From contig MJGA01000002.1 of assembly GCA_001910725.1 (NCBI GenBank), positions 496,001 through 560,000 of the forward strand: a stretch of DNA of 64,000 bases, given 5' to 3'. A model generated the notes under the pieces. It was not told where the DNA came from, did no database searches, and worked only from the letters and a program-made list of their open reading frames with translations. This DNA comes from Phanerodontia chrysosporium (lineage: Eukaryota > Basidiomycota > Agaricomycetes > Polyporales > Phanerochaetaceae). Shown here in pieces: positions 1-11,797 of this stretch. Each line of letters starts with the position of its first letter. Within the stretch, counting starts at the first letter, position 1. A program made the position numbers and the translations under genes.

Positions 1-23
1 CAGGGATCACCCCCGAGGCAAGT

Positions 24-32
24 TTATAAGGT
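24..32 (+). promoter_or_regulatory. TATA-like box upstream of the permease gene
   Basis: The sequence TTATAAGG lies about 90 bases before the permease ATG at 123. A pyrimidine-rich leader (CTCTCCCCCTCC) sits between the two. Position and context suit a core promoter; this is inferred from sequence only. Confidence 0.45.
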
Positions 33-122
33 CCACACGACCTGCACCGCACTCCTTGTGGTCGGTTGACTCTCCCCCTCCGTCTTACCCTCGTCGACGT
101 CGCCCCCGCGTGTGCCGCCGCC

Positions 123-2017
123 ATGTCTGTCGAAGACGAGAAAGTGCAGGGCAGCCCCCAGCTGGATGTCGAGTCCGTGTCTTACGAGAACTCGGACGAT
201 GCCATGCTCGAGATGCTGGGCTACAAGCAGGAGTTCAAGCGCGACTTCTCGTTCCTGGGTCTTTGGTCGCTGTGTTCGAGTGAGCTTGCGGTCCTGCCGG
301 GTGTCGCAGGCACTATTTGGTACGTCGAGCACCACCTAAAATTTTATTCATGCTCACTGGCTGTAGGTATACCATGGGTTACTGGTGAGTTGCGCTGCAC
401 ACAACCGAGGGAATGTTTGCTGAGATAGTCAGTGGATTGGTGGGCATGACATGGGGTTGGCTTGTTGGTGCAGTTATGGGACAGGTGCGTAGGATCCATT
501 CGCATTGAAAACGACAGAACCCTGAAGACGTGCAGCCTCTCACGTACGCTCTGGCTGAGCTTTCCTCGGCCTACCCCACTTCCGGCGGCCTCTACTACTG
601 GGCATACATGACCGCGTCCCCCCGGTACAAGAAGCTATCCTGCTACGTCGTCGCCTGGTCCATGATTATCTCCACCCCGCTCGCATGCTGCTCAATCACA
701 TACTCTGCCGCCCAGCTATTGATAGCGACTGCCCAACTTGCCTACCCAAACTACATCGCGGCAGTGTGGCATGTCTACCTCGTCTATGTCGCCATGATGT
801 TCCTGTCATACGTGATCATCTGCCTGCCAACGAAGTATGTCAGCTGGTTCAACATCTGGGCATCCATGCTGGGCATCGTCGTCCTCATTGTGACGACTAT
901 CGTGCTGCCTGCCAAAGCCACGGACCTGAACTCCGCGAAGGACATCTTCACGAGCGTGCGTCCTTTCCCATCTTATCAGCTATAAGCGCAACCCTGACCC
1001 TGAATGCAGTTGTACAACCAGACGGGCTGGCCGTCGGGCTGGGCGTTTTGCATGACGTTCCTGTCGGCGACGTGGACCCTGAGCGGCTACGATGTGGCGG
1101 CGCACGTTGCAGAGGAGACGAGCCATGCGGCAATCACAGTGCCACGGGCAATGGTGTGGAGCACATGGTCCTCGACAGGATTGGGTTTCATCTATTTGAT
1201 TTCGCTCGCGTTGTGCTCGACGGACATTGACGCGCTCATGTCGAACCCGCTCGGGCAGCCCATCGGCACGCTGACCGCCAACATCCTTGGGGAAAAGGCG
1301 GGCGTTGCCCTGCTCGCGATCAACTTCTTCTCGCAGTTTGGCTGTGGTGTCGCCTTCGTAAGTCGTGTCCGTATCGTCGTATCGCCGTGCGCGGGCTTAT
1401 CCCGCTTTACAGTTCGTCGCGGCGTCGCGCATCTTCTTTGCCTACAGCCGCGACAAGGCGCTGCCGTTCTCGGACTGGCTGAGCAAGGTTGACAAGCGCA
1501 CGCACACACCGAACAACGCGTCGCTCGTCGTCTTCGTGCTCTCCGCGGGCTTTGGCGCGATCTCGATCGGCAGCGACACCGCATTCGAGGCGTTCTTCTC
1601 CGGCAGCACGCTCGCGGGCCAGATCTCGTACATCTTCCCGGTCCTCGGCCGCTGCCTGTACGAGGACAACCCCGACTACACGCCCGGCCCGTACAACCTC
1701 GGCCGCTGGAGCCGCAGCATCCGCTGGCTCGCCGTCGCGTGGAACTTCTTCATCATGCCGCTCGTTAGCTTGTGAGTTCGATATCTTTCTTTTGGTTGTG
1801 TATTCGTGTTAACCCGTACTTCAGCCCCGACTACCCAATGCCCGCTCCTGCGGACATGAACTGGGCTGTCGTTGTGTACTTCCCCTTCCAAGTGATCGCC
1901 ATGATTTACTGGTGGTTCTGGGGATACAAGTCCTTCACGGGCCCGCGGACCAACATCGGCAAGCGCAAGCAGATGGACGGCGCAGACGTGTCTGTCGAGG
2001 ACGACAAAGAAAAGTAA
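123..2017 (+). CDS. GABA/amino-acid permease (APC superfamily, Uga4-like)
   Basis: Multi-span plasma-membrane or vacuolar permease importing amino acids, GABA or related amines with protons. Proposed exons are 123-319, 367-384, 433-484, 536-955, 1010-1357, 1413-1771 and 1825-2017; they join in frame to 528 residues, usual for the family. The N-terminal cytosolic stretch leads into the first helix (FSFLGLWSLCSSELAVLPG). Next comes the conserved segment AELSSAYPTSGGLYYW, the family's most recognisable motif. GYDVAAHVAEET is the usual GYD-x-x-x-H-x-x-EET signature. The C-terminus is a charged tail ending in EDDKEK. A TATA-like box precedes the gene. Substrate cannot be fixed from sequence; GABA, polyamine and choline carriers share these motifs. 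It runs convergently toward the hemerythrin-like gene, with under 200 bases between the stop codons. Confidence 0.9.
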
Positions 2018-2205
2018 ACAAAACTGCATAGACCTCCTGTTCACGACCTTGCTGCGTGTTGTCGCTTTTTCTGTTCCATCATGTTGTATCTCTGGATTGT
2101 GTTGCTCATCTTTTCTGTCGCGTCGCTCTTCTCGCTGTATCCATACGCTCACGCGCTCTGCATAATTTACGGCTAATGACGACAGGGGCACGGACGTCTA
2201 CTAGA

Positions 2206-3029
2206 CTACGACATCGGGAAAGGCGCGTACTTCCAGTAGCCCGCGTGCCGCCGCGCGAGCACGTACGGCACCACGACCTTGCGGAGCAGCCACGGCATCG
2301 GAGGCCAGCAGTTCTTGTACTCGGCGGCGGTGTGGCTGCGCATGAAGGGCACCTGCAGGAAAGGATCGCCGTGCGAGCGCGCGTACGTCTCGATGGCCGC
2401 CACCACTTTGCGACAGTCGTCTGGCGTCCAGCCTGCAGCTTTGAGGTTCTCTGCGCTGATATGTGCGACTTCGCCGTCGAGGTGCGTGTACTGCGCTCAG
2501 TCAGCCACGAGTCTGCGGCGGAGCAGGACGCAGGGCGTACCAATGGTTCCCGGAAGCGCACCATGAGGTCCCGCATCGCCGCTGCGTCGAACTTCGATGG
2601 GTCGGCCTTGTATGTGGTGATCATCCCCGTGAGCTCCTCGAGCACAGAGTGCACGACTTTGTGCTCCTCGGCCTCGCCGGAAAAGTCCATTTTCTGGTTC
2701 AGGAAGGGGAAGACCACTTCTTCCTGCAGCAGCCGTGTCACGGCAGAACGAAATGATAGCATGAGCAGGCGCACCTCGCTCTTGTGGTGCTCGTCGATTG
2801 AGACGGCCCATGCCTGGCAGTAACCGAGGAAATTTGGCAGGTCATTGAGAGGTGGGTCGGAGAGTAGTGAGACTAAGTTGTCGTATCCCCGTTTGAACGT
2901 TTCGTGAGCTGTGGAAGGCCATGCATGAGTTATCAGAGTGTCTGGGGATGCGTTTCTGGACGTACCCAAGTCCATGTTCCATTGAAGGAGTTCGTACGGG
3001 TCGGTGGGGACTGCTGCAGAGATGGCCAT
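2206..3029 (-). CDS. Hemerythrin-like (HHE cation-binding) domain protein
   Basis: Two exons, 2541-3029 and 2206-2490, flank a 50-nt intron in phase 0 and encode 257 residues. The first exon carries a four-helix HHE-type pattern: a histidine early in the domain, DEHHKSEVR, then EEVVFPFL and EEHKVVHSVLEEL. These His and Glu residues typically bind a di-iron or other metal centre. The C-terminal part (HGDPFLQVPFMRSHTAAEY, then WPPMPWLLRKVVVPYVLA) resembles the conserved tail of fungal hemerythrin-like proteins. No signal peptide is evident. Function in fungi is not established; metal, oxygen or NO binding is inferred from the fold. A TATATAAGG box lies about 70 bases upstream on the same strand. 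Confidence 0.8.
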
Positions 3030-3619
3030 GGTGTGTGCGTGTATAGGGGTAGCTGCTGGGAGAGAACAACGATGCTGAGAAACTGCTGCAGGGACACCTT
3101 ATATACAGCCGTCGTGCGTGGTCGATCCTGTGAGGGCAGGTGTCGGCGCATCACGCATTTCATTGCTGAAACACCGATTTCTTCTCCAGATGAACATGGT
3201 CGTGATCCGTGCGGTTAGGCGTTGTGACTGATCCCATTCATAGTTCGTTGGGTGCGTTCCTGAAACGATGCATGGCTGCTGTGCTCGTGCACATACGCGT
3301 ATCGTGAGGACTGCGATTGGTGCGCAAGGCCATGTTCGCCAGGCGCCAGGCGGCCTGCGGACAGCGTTCCTTGAATTGATGGCGGATCAGAGTGATGCGC
3401 CCACCAATCGGAGGTGTCGAGTTTTCCTCCGCGGTGACCGGGCCTCGGCACGGACCACGCGGTGTGACGCCCTTATCACGTCACACCCATATGACCCCCG
3501 TCGAGTCTTTGAAGTCTCTCGCTTCCGACGGTTTTGACTCTCTGATTCCTACCACGACGTGCTGACTCGTCGCGCCATTCAAAAGCCTGCGGCGGAGGGA
3601 ACAGAGAGGCGGTCCCGCA
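3030..3619. other. Divergent intergenic region, hemerythrin-like gene / ABC transporter
   Basis: No open frame looks coding. It holds the TATA box of the left gene and a weaker TTCAAAAG element near 3579, about 40 bases before the ABC transporter ATG. The two genes are transcribed away from each other and may share control elements. Confidence 0.5.
3097..3105 (-). promoter_or_regulatory. TATA box of the hemerythrin-like gene
   Basis: On the minus strand this reads TATATAAGG, a near-perfect TATA box, 68 bases upstream of the ATG at 3029. Confidence 0.6.
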
Positions 3620-6600
3620 ATGCCTCACTTCCAGCTGCCTGTGGCAGTCTTTCTCGGCGTCGCCGCACTACTCAGTGCGGCGATATTCGCCCTCTCAAAA
3701 CCGGCTGAAGGCAAGATTCACCTCCCGGAAGTTATCCGTGATGCGACTGCGCACGACCCGTTCGACGTGACGAAGCCTGAGGACATCATAGACGGCGAGC
3801 CCGTGGAAGAGGAGAGATTTTGGTCGAGGGTGTGTGGCAGACTCTCAAAGCGTGTGCAGAATCATTGAACTCGTTCTCAGATGAGACTTAGAAAGATTCT
3901 TCTTACGATTGTACTCGCTGGCAACCTTGCGCTCGAAACGGTTTCACTCGCGTGGTCTGCCGCGGAGGCGGACCGCACCGGTGTCGCAGTCTACTCCATT
4001 CGTGCAGCATTCGCTCTCTACCTCGTCATCATTGCCGGCTACTCAGTCAAGCTAGAGTACGCTCAGCATTGGCGTTGTGTGTTGCACTTGTTTGTCTTGA
4101 CATTCCTGGCTGTGTCAATCCTCGGTACAATTGCCATCCTACCCTCGACGCCCATGCCCATCTCAGCCAGTCGGGTTCTGCCTTCGCCCGTCGTCCCAGA
4201 CGCGTTGTGGTACGCAGATGTCGTTCTGTATGTTCTCTCATGCACAATCGCTGCAACGATTCCCCGCGGACCACCGCTGCACTTCCCCTCAGAGCGCATA
4301 TACTCCGACAAAACGCTCATGGCAGTCACCTCCAAGTATCCCGATAATGTCTGCGGGAGCGTGAGCGCGTCCGTGTGGAACACGCTCCTCTTCTCGTACA
4401 CGACCAAGGTCGTCATGCTCGGCTACACCTCCGAGAGCCTCGAGATTGGCGACCTGCCCATCCTGCCCGCGAGCATGCGCGCGACGTACATCTTCGCCAC
4501 CATGCGCGCCGCGATGAAGAAGTGGACACTCCAGGTCGGCTCGTGGCGCCCAAGCCCGGTACCGGCTGGCAGCTCATCTACCGCCTCGTCCGCAACAACA
4601 GCTGGGCGCTCCTCGCACTCCTCGTCCTCGCTGCGATCTCAGCCGTGCTCTTCTACGCGCCCGCGTTCTTCCTCCAGCGTGTCGTCGCATACCTCGAGGC
4701 GGATCCGCAGCGCAAGGACCGCGGCTGGGGCTGGGTATTCTGCGCGGGCCTCTTTTTCAGCAATGCCATCTGCCAGCTTAGTGAGTATTTGCTTTCTAGA
4801 GTCACTATACATGTCTGACAATTGTTTACAGTCACTGGCCAGCTCTGGTCGCTGTCTACTACAACGTTGCAGGTGCGGCTGCGTGTGCAGCTGAACTCAA
4901 TTCTCTTTGCAAAGACACTGTGTGCGCAAGGACGTTGCGTCCGCTTCCGGCTCGACACCTGGCGCACCTGCTGCCGAAGGCGCCGAGGCCCACCTGCCGA
5001 CGAAAAGAAGGACGAGGAAGAGTTCTCGAGCAAGGCGCAGATTATGACGCTCATGACGACCGACGTCGACCGCGTGAGCGAGTTCGCGTGGCATATTTTC
5101 ACTCTCGTGGACTCGCCGATCGAAGTGGTGATCGGCACGCTATTCCTCTACAACCTGCTCGGTGTATCCTGCTTCTTCGGTCTGGCGGTGACCTGCCTGT
5201 TCCTGCCGCTGAACCACTTCGCCGGCAAGGTCGTGTGGGCGCCCAGGATAACCTCATGAAGGCGCGAGACGAGCGAGTCGCACTGATGAATGAGGTATGC
5301 CGGACGGCTCTATCCCGTGGATTACTGATTCACACGTGCACAGATTCTCGGCGGTATCCGTATGCTGAAGGTACGCTCTAATATCCTTCCAGACAGGGCG
5401 AGCAGCGAAGTTCATCTCAAACACAGTTCATGGCTTGGGAGCGTAGCTTCGAGCAGCGCGTGCTGAAGATCCGTGATCGTGAACTGAAATATCAGAAGCT
5501 CAACTATACAATCGAGGCAAGTATTCTTGCATGTGTTCCCTGCATCTCTTATTGACCTTCGCTGGCGCAGACCCTCTGGAACGCTATCTGGTATGCGTAA
5601 ACCCGTCAAGCATTGTTGCACTGGCTAACGACCCGAAAGGAACGGCTCACCCATCTTGGTGACCCTTGTTGCATTCTGGCACTTCGCGGTGTATCGTGGT
5701 GAAGTGCTGACGCCATCTATCGCGTTCACCTCTATCAGTGGTAGGTCGGCAATGGTCATAGTCGCGTCATTGCTGAGGTTTTGGCACCAGTATTCAACGA
5801 AATGAAGTTCGCTCTGAACGCGCTACCTGAGACATTGATCAATATGCTCCAGGTCAGTACACCAGATCTCCGTGTAAGTGCGGTATGTTTGACACACCAT
5901 CCTAGTCCCTCGTCTCCATGCGTCGTATTGAAAAGTACCTCGGTGGGGCGGAAGTTGCACACGTCGCTCCTCTCGAGTCGCAGGACCTCCGTATAGCCCT
6001 TCAGTCCGCAACGATCACATGGCCGCAGGACCGCACGCGCGGGAGCTCCGTACCTTCCACCGCTGCATCGACGCCACGCCACAAGTTCGTGCTCGTCGAC
6101 CTGTCCCTCGAGTTCCCCCAGGGTGAGCTCTCGCTCATCTGCGGAAAGCTCGGCAGCGGGAAGACGCTGCTTCTGCTAGGTAAGCTTCCGTTCAGAGATT
6201 GGACGGTCGGTCGAAGTTAACAGCATTGTGCAGCACTTCTCGGTGAGGCTGATCTCTTGACTGGCCAGTTGCTTTGCCCACGCTCCCCGCCGGATACGCT
6301 TGCCTCTTTCACTGGCAAGTATGTCTCCGACGAGGAATGGGTTGTTCCTGGAGTCTGCGCGTATGTTCCTCAGGTATGTCTATCCATTAACTTTACCAGG
6401 AACCTTCCTCATCGGTCTCCAGTCTGCATGGCTCCGCAACGCCTCCATCCGAGACAACATTCTCTTCGACCTTCCATACGTTGAGGAACGCTATCAGAAG
6501 ACGCTCGAGGTTTGCGCTCTGCTCAGTGACCTGCAGATCCTCGAGGACGGTGACATGTCCGAGATCGGTGAGCGGGGTGTGAACTTGTCTGGCGGTCAGA

Positions 6601-9600
6601 AGGCTCGAGGTGCGTAGTTTGGCTCACGAATGGTAGACTCTAGCTGAAGGCGATACAGTGTCGTTGGCTCGTGCGGTCTATTCCAGGGCGTCGATTCTAT
6701 TGTTGGACGATGTCCTTTCTGCTGGTGAGTGAATTTTCCAAGCCCAGAAGTCCTATAGTCTGATAATGCTTGAAAGTTGATGCGCACACCGCCCACCACC
6801 TGTACTACGAGTGCCTCAAGGGTGACCTCATGCGCGGTCGCACCATCATCCTCGTCTCGCACCACGTCCAGCTGTGCGCCCCCGGCGCCTCCTACATCGT
6901 CGCACTGGACAACGGCCGCCTGCAATTCGCGGGCAACCAGCCGAGTTCCAGTCGTCCGGCGTGCTCTCGAGTCTCAGCCAGTCTGGCGCGACGGACCCCG
7001 CTGACACGAAGGAGGAGACGACTGTGCCCTGCAGTCGAGGAGATCGCAGACGAGAAGGCACAGGCGGTAGAAGACAAGTCTGAGACGAACTCGACAGCCG
7101 CGGCGACTGCAGTCGACGTCGAGGCGCCGCAGCCGGCAGTGAAGAAGGCGCCGCGGAAGCTCGTTGAGGAGGAGAAGCGTGCGGTAGGACGCATCAGCAA
7201 GGAGATTTGGACGACGTATCTCAACGCGTGCGGTGGCCCTCTTTACTGGGTCGCGTTCGCTGTAGCGCTTGCGCTTGGTGCTGCAAGTCCGGTGTTGGAG
7301 AATGGATGGCTCAAGTGCGTGCGCTCCGACATGCCTACGAGTATGTTTACTGAGCCTCATCAGGATCTGGTCCGGATCTGCTCTTGAGACTGAGGAGCAA
7401 AAGAGTGCTTCGTACTACATTACCGTCTATGCCATCGTAAGTAGCTTCTGTTGTCGACTTCTCCGTGCTGACTCTCGTTCTAGATCACCTTTGTTGGCCT
7501 TATCGTTACCACCTCCCGGTGGTTCGTCCTCTGTGCGTGTCGATCTCGCACTTCAGCTGTATTCGTCGCTGACAACACCCGTAGACCGTGGAGGAATCCA
7601 CGCTTCCAGGGTCCTGTACCAGCGTACGTATCGCTCTCCTGCAGTTGGAGTAAGGGAATCTGACAAATCATGTAGGCTTGCTTGAGGGCGTCCTCTTTGC
7701 CAACATCCGCTTCCATGACACAGTCTCTCGAGGACGACTTCTCAACCGGTTCGGAAAAGACTTCGAAGGTAGGCTTGCACGCGTTGATACGAGCGTCCTC
7801 TTGATCATTCTGTGATTCAAGGTGTCGACAGCAGTCTCCCGGACAACTTTGGGCGCAGTGTCATGTACGCTCTGTCTGCAGCCACGACCTACGTCATTAT
7901 CACGATTATTGGCGGCCTGCCGTTCTTCGTCGCTGCTGTCCTGATCGCGTTCTTGTACTACAGCGGTGAGTTTCTGTCGTTCATCTTCTCTCGAACAATG
8001 ATTGAGTTATGTTCCTAGTTGGTAAGGTCTATGGCCAGACTTCAAGGGATATGCGGCGTTTGGGTAGGTCATTTATTGTTTCGATCACTACTTGCACTAA
8101 GGCTTCATTAGACTCCGTGACAAGGTCTCCGCTTTACTCCATCTACGGAGAGACGATTGCAGGTGTTACCGTCATCCGTGCGTTTGGTGCTTCATCGAAG
8201 TTCCTGCGTGACATGCTTTGCTGTGTTGACACGGTGCGTTACTCGACTATCTCTGTGAGAATGAAGAGACTGACAACATGACTCGCAGAACACAAACCCG
8301 TACTATTGGATGTGGGGAGGTAGGTCAGATACTATGAGTCCCATACCCTCCCGCTAACCGCTACCCCAGCCAACCGATGGCTATCTGCTCGTTTCAACAT
8401 GCTTTCAGCAGCTGTCGTCGGTGCGACCGCGTTCATTGCTGTGCTGACGCCTGGCATCGCGGCATCGACCGCAGGGTTTGCTTTGGCGTTCGCCTCGACC
8501 GTCACCAATGATGTACGTTGGATGTATATGGGACGACCGCTAGAATGCTGAATGGCCAACTTCTAGCTTCTGTTCATGGTTCGACGGTTCGTCGGCTGGA
8601 GCAATCCATGGTACGCCGTTTCATGTCACACTAGACTTGGACAGCTCTGAATCGAGTCTGGGTCTGCAGGTCGCTGTTGAGCGTATCAAGGAATACACCG
8701 AGATCAAGCGTGAACCTCCGGAATTCATCGAGCCTCGGCCCCCAGCCAGCTGGCCGGAGAAGGGCGAGATCAAGGTAGAAGATCTCGTGATCAAATATGC
8801 GGTAAGCCCTTTGATACTCAAGAATTTCTTTCGTTATTAATCTCCTGCCACTCCAGCCTGACCTTCCAAGTGTCCTGCATAACCTCAACTTTGAGATCAA
8901 GCCTGGAGAGAAGGTCGGCGTACTCGGAAGGACGGGCTCTGGCAAGAGTACTCTTGCCCTGTCCTTCTTCCGATTCGTCGAGCCAACCAGCGGCCGGATC
9001 CTCATTGACGATGTGGACATCTCTACGGTGGGCCTGACCGACCTGCGAAGTCGGTTGACTATCATTCCACGTACGTTACTTTCTTCGCTTTAGGGACTGT
9101 ATGCTGACCGGCTCTGCAGAGGATCCAACTATCCTCAGCGGGACTCTCCGTTCTACGTTGGATGTCTTCGGGGAGTATGAAGATGCCGAGATCGTCCGTA
9201 TCCCGCTTTCCACTAGATCAACCAAGTACTTACCATATACCCGCAGTATGAAGCCCTCCGCCGGGTCCACCTCATTCCATCCGACGACTCCGTGGAAGAC
9301 CCAGACACTGTGAATGCAAACGTATTCCGTAACCTGGACTCGCCCGTATCAGAGGGAGGAGAGAACTTCTCCACTGGGTGTGTTTGCCGTCATTCCGAAT
9401 GACGACAAGGCATTGAATGCAATTTGACAGCGAGAAGCAACTGCTTTGCATGGCCCGTGCCATCCTCAAGCGGACGAAAGTGCTACTCATGGACGAGGTA
9501 TGTGGAACCGACTGCAGTCGAACGTGTTCTTCGTAACTGATGATTCTTTCCAGGCGACTGCGAGGTAGGCTGCGCCGCGCAGCAGTCTTTTGTTGATACT

Positions 9601-9985
9601 CAGCTGACTTGACCCTTCTAGTGTGGACTACGCTACGGACGAGCTCATCGGCAAGACAATAAGACAGTGCGTAGTGCCATCTGAGAATCCGCAGCAAAGC
9701 TGACCTTGCCCTCAGTGAATTTGCCGAAAGCACAATTCTGACGATTGCGCACCGCCTGCGCACGATCATCGACTACGACCGGGTAAGCAGGATCGCCAAT
9801 GCTCGTCGTGCAACGGCACTGACCGCAGCCCTGCGCAGGTGATGCTGCTCGACCAGGGGCGTATCGCAGAGTTCGACAAGCCTGCTGCGCTCCTCGCCGA
9901 TCCCTCGTCAAAATTCTATGCCCTGTGCAAGGCTACGGGCAAGAACGAGTTTGCGATGCTGAAGAAGATGGCGGGTGTGCCCTAG
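3620..9985 (+). CDS. ABC transporter, ABCC (MRP/YCF1-like) type, frame-disrupted
   Basis: Full-size exporter split by about 20 short introns. The N-terminus has a hydrophobic segment and a membrane region (from the exon starting at 3881), then TMD1, NBD1, TMD2 and NBD2. NBD1 shows Walker A GKLGSGKT (near 6150), signature LSGGQKAR (near 6590), Walker B ILLLDDV and the D-loop SAVDAH. NBD2 shows Walker [10 protein letters not shown] (near 8930), a degenerate signature FSTGEKQ, Walker B VLLMDEATASVD and the H-loop IAHRL. ABCC proteins move glutathione conjugates, drugs or metals. The family frame jumps without a plausible intron near 4550, 4920, 5003, 5235, 6940, 7028 and 8600, each shift being one base. 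Either the assembly has indel errors here or the gene is decaying. The stop (TAG 9983-9985) is firm; the exact protein is not. Confidence 0.8.
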
Positions 9986-10495
9986 GGCAAGCCTGGAATA
10001 TAGATGATGATTGTGTAACTCTAATGCTTAGACTGATGCTATTCAAGTCCTCGTACCGATGTGGTCGGCCAAAGGCGTTATCAACTATACTGTGCAGGTG
10101 AGAAGGGATGCCGTGATCAAGAAGAACCCCGCGACGAGTCGACGTTTCGGGCGTTTGGTGAGTTGAACTCAATGTTCGCCGGCATCATCGGGGCTAACAC
10201 AGGGAGATTGGCACAACTCGAGTCACTCAGAGAAAGCGGACCCGTTCCGAGTCGGGTGCTGGCTGCCCATAGGAACGCTGAGGCTAGGCCTGGTGATCCA
10301 ACGCTGCGCACTCACGGTCTGACTCACGGCCTATAGCGCTCTTTCCTGACTCGCGCAGCGTCTTGAGACTGCATTTAGCCGTTCGCAGCTTGCCGCGCAG
10401 CCCTCAGCCCTCGACCCCGCACACGCAAGCTCTTCGTACTACTTCTCCTACCAACAACGCGTCATCACTTTCCCCCCAGATAAAACCTGGTCATC
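9986..10495. other. Intergenic region without a recognisable gene
   Basis: No coding signal seen. Its last part is C-rich with short pyrimidine tracts and AGATAAAACC just before the ATG of gene A, so it probably contains that gene's promoter and leader. Confidence 0.4.
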
Positions 10496-11195
10496 ATGCT
10501 GCCCGTCGGCAAAACACCTCCTCTTCGAGATAGTTTTGACAGGTCAGCGGCAACAAGCTTGCGCAGCCTAGAAGTGTTCACTCAATCGCCCTCCATAGAC
10601 ACGCACTGCATGGGCCTAGTTGCACGGACTACAGATAACGCTGGCAGCGGGTCCAGCTCCCCTGGCGGGAGTGACACCTCCACCAGCGGGCACATGAACA
10701 CGACCGGCCATATTGTCCTGCCCATCGTCCTCATCATCGTCATTCTCGTAATTGCCACTTTGTTCGGACTGTACTGCCGGAGGGTCCTGCAACGCAGCAG
10801 GATCAGCCCGGTTCGGCTGCATCTATTCGGGCACGACCGTCGCCCGCGGCTCTGGGAGGTCCGTGTGGGCCGTCCAGAGGAGCGGGCTGTGCCGTTGCGC
10901 GACATGAGGGTACGTGGTTGGGCTCGGCTCTTGGTGAGGCTGGCATATCTGACTTTTGCTCTCGCAGCCGTTGTCCGTCTATCACAGTCCGCCACCATCT
11001 CCGCCTTCCACCGCGCCTTCCTCTCCTCGCTTTGGTGACCGTTATCGCACGGGAGTGCCACCCGCCTTAGACCCACATGAGCCGCATACCGTAGTGCACA
11101 TGATAGCGATGCCGACTCGTCCTGCACGGTCGAGACATGCAAGTTCTGACTCCTTGCCGGATGGTCTCAGTTTTGGTGTTCTCAAGCACTCATAG
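10496..11195 (+). CDS. Small single-pass membrane protein, LWEV family (member A)
   Basis: Two exons, 10496-10909 and 10968-11195, join in phase 0 to give 213 residues. The N-terminal half is Ser/Thr/Gly-rich. One helix, GHIVLPIVLIIVILVIATLF, follows at about residues 73-92, then a basic stop-transfer stretch (CRRVLQRSR), which by the positive-inside rule predicts a cytosolic C-terminus. Next is RRPRLWEVRVG, the motif shared with members B, C and D. Exon 2 is a proline-rich disordered region with VHMIAMPTRP near the C-terminus, matching the second shared motif. Unlike B, C and D, this gene lacks the second intron and the last GT-x-R-x-P-Y element is degenerate. No enzymatic domain is visible. 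Function unknown; a membrane adaptor or short-motif scaffold is only a guess. Confidence 0.7.
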
Positions 11196-11797
11196 ATGTA
11201 TAAATAATATTGCATGTTGTATCAGGGCATTCTCTTTGGCTATGTCTACAGTGCTAGTGTCACGTCGCGTGCAGTCGCGGGTGACGTCACGCGTACGCGC
11301 CGGCGCCTAACTTCAGAAACTCGGCTTACGTATGATTTGCCCTGTCTCTTCACAACTTCGACCGATATCAACAAGAATATCAGTGTCTCACACCTTCAAC
11401 ATCATGGTTATAAGTCCAATACCTTTCAGAAGGCTAAATTATGCTCGCATTGACAGAGTCCAGAGCTCGCTCCGACAGTGAGCCGTGCCAACGCTGAGCT
11501 CATCGTCGAGACGCACATATACACACCTTATTGAGGGACTCTGCCGTAGAGATTTATTTTTTTTTTTTTTTTTGTTTAACGTCTGAGGGGAGCTATGTAG
11601 ACGGTAAAACTGGTGATAAATACACGTGACTATGTTGTGTCGGCTGATGCACAGCGCGTAGAGAATCGTGAATTGAGGTGCGGCTGTACCTTTTCTTCGT
11701 CACCATTGAACCACGCACTGACAAACTCTGCAGGTGATAGCCCTGCCGTCGCCGCTAGGAAAATCCCCTAGAGACCCATCATAGCGGCGCTTCCGCG
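11196..11797. other. Intergenic region with poly-T run
   Basis: No coding signal. It contains a 17-base T run at 11557-11573 and otherwise mixed sequence between gene A and the broken MYND gene. Confidence 0.4.
11557..11573 (+). repeat. Poly-T tract (17 bases)
   Basis: Uninterrupted T run directly visible; a simple-sequence tract with no assigned role. Confidence 0.9.
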
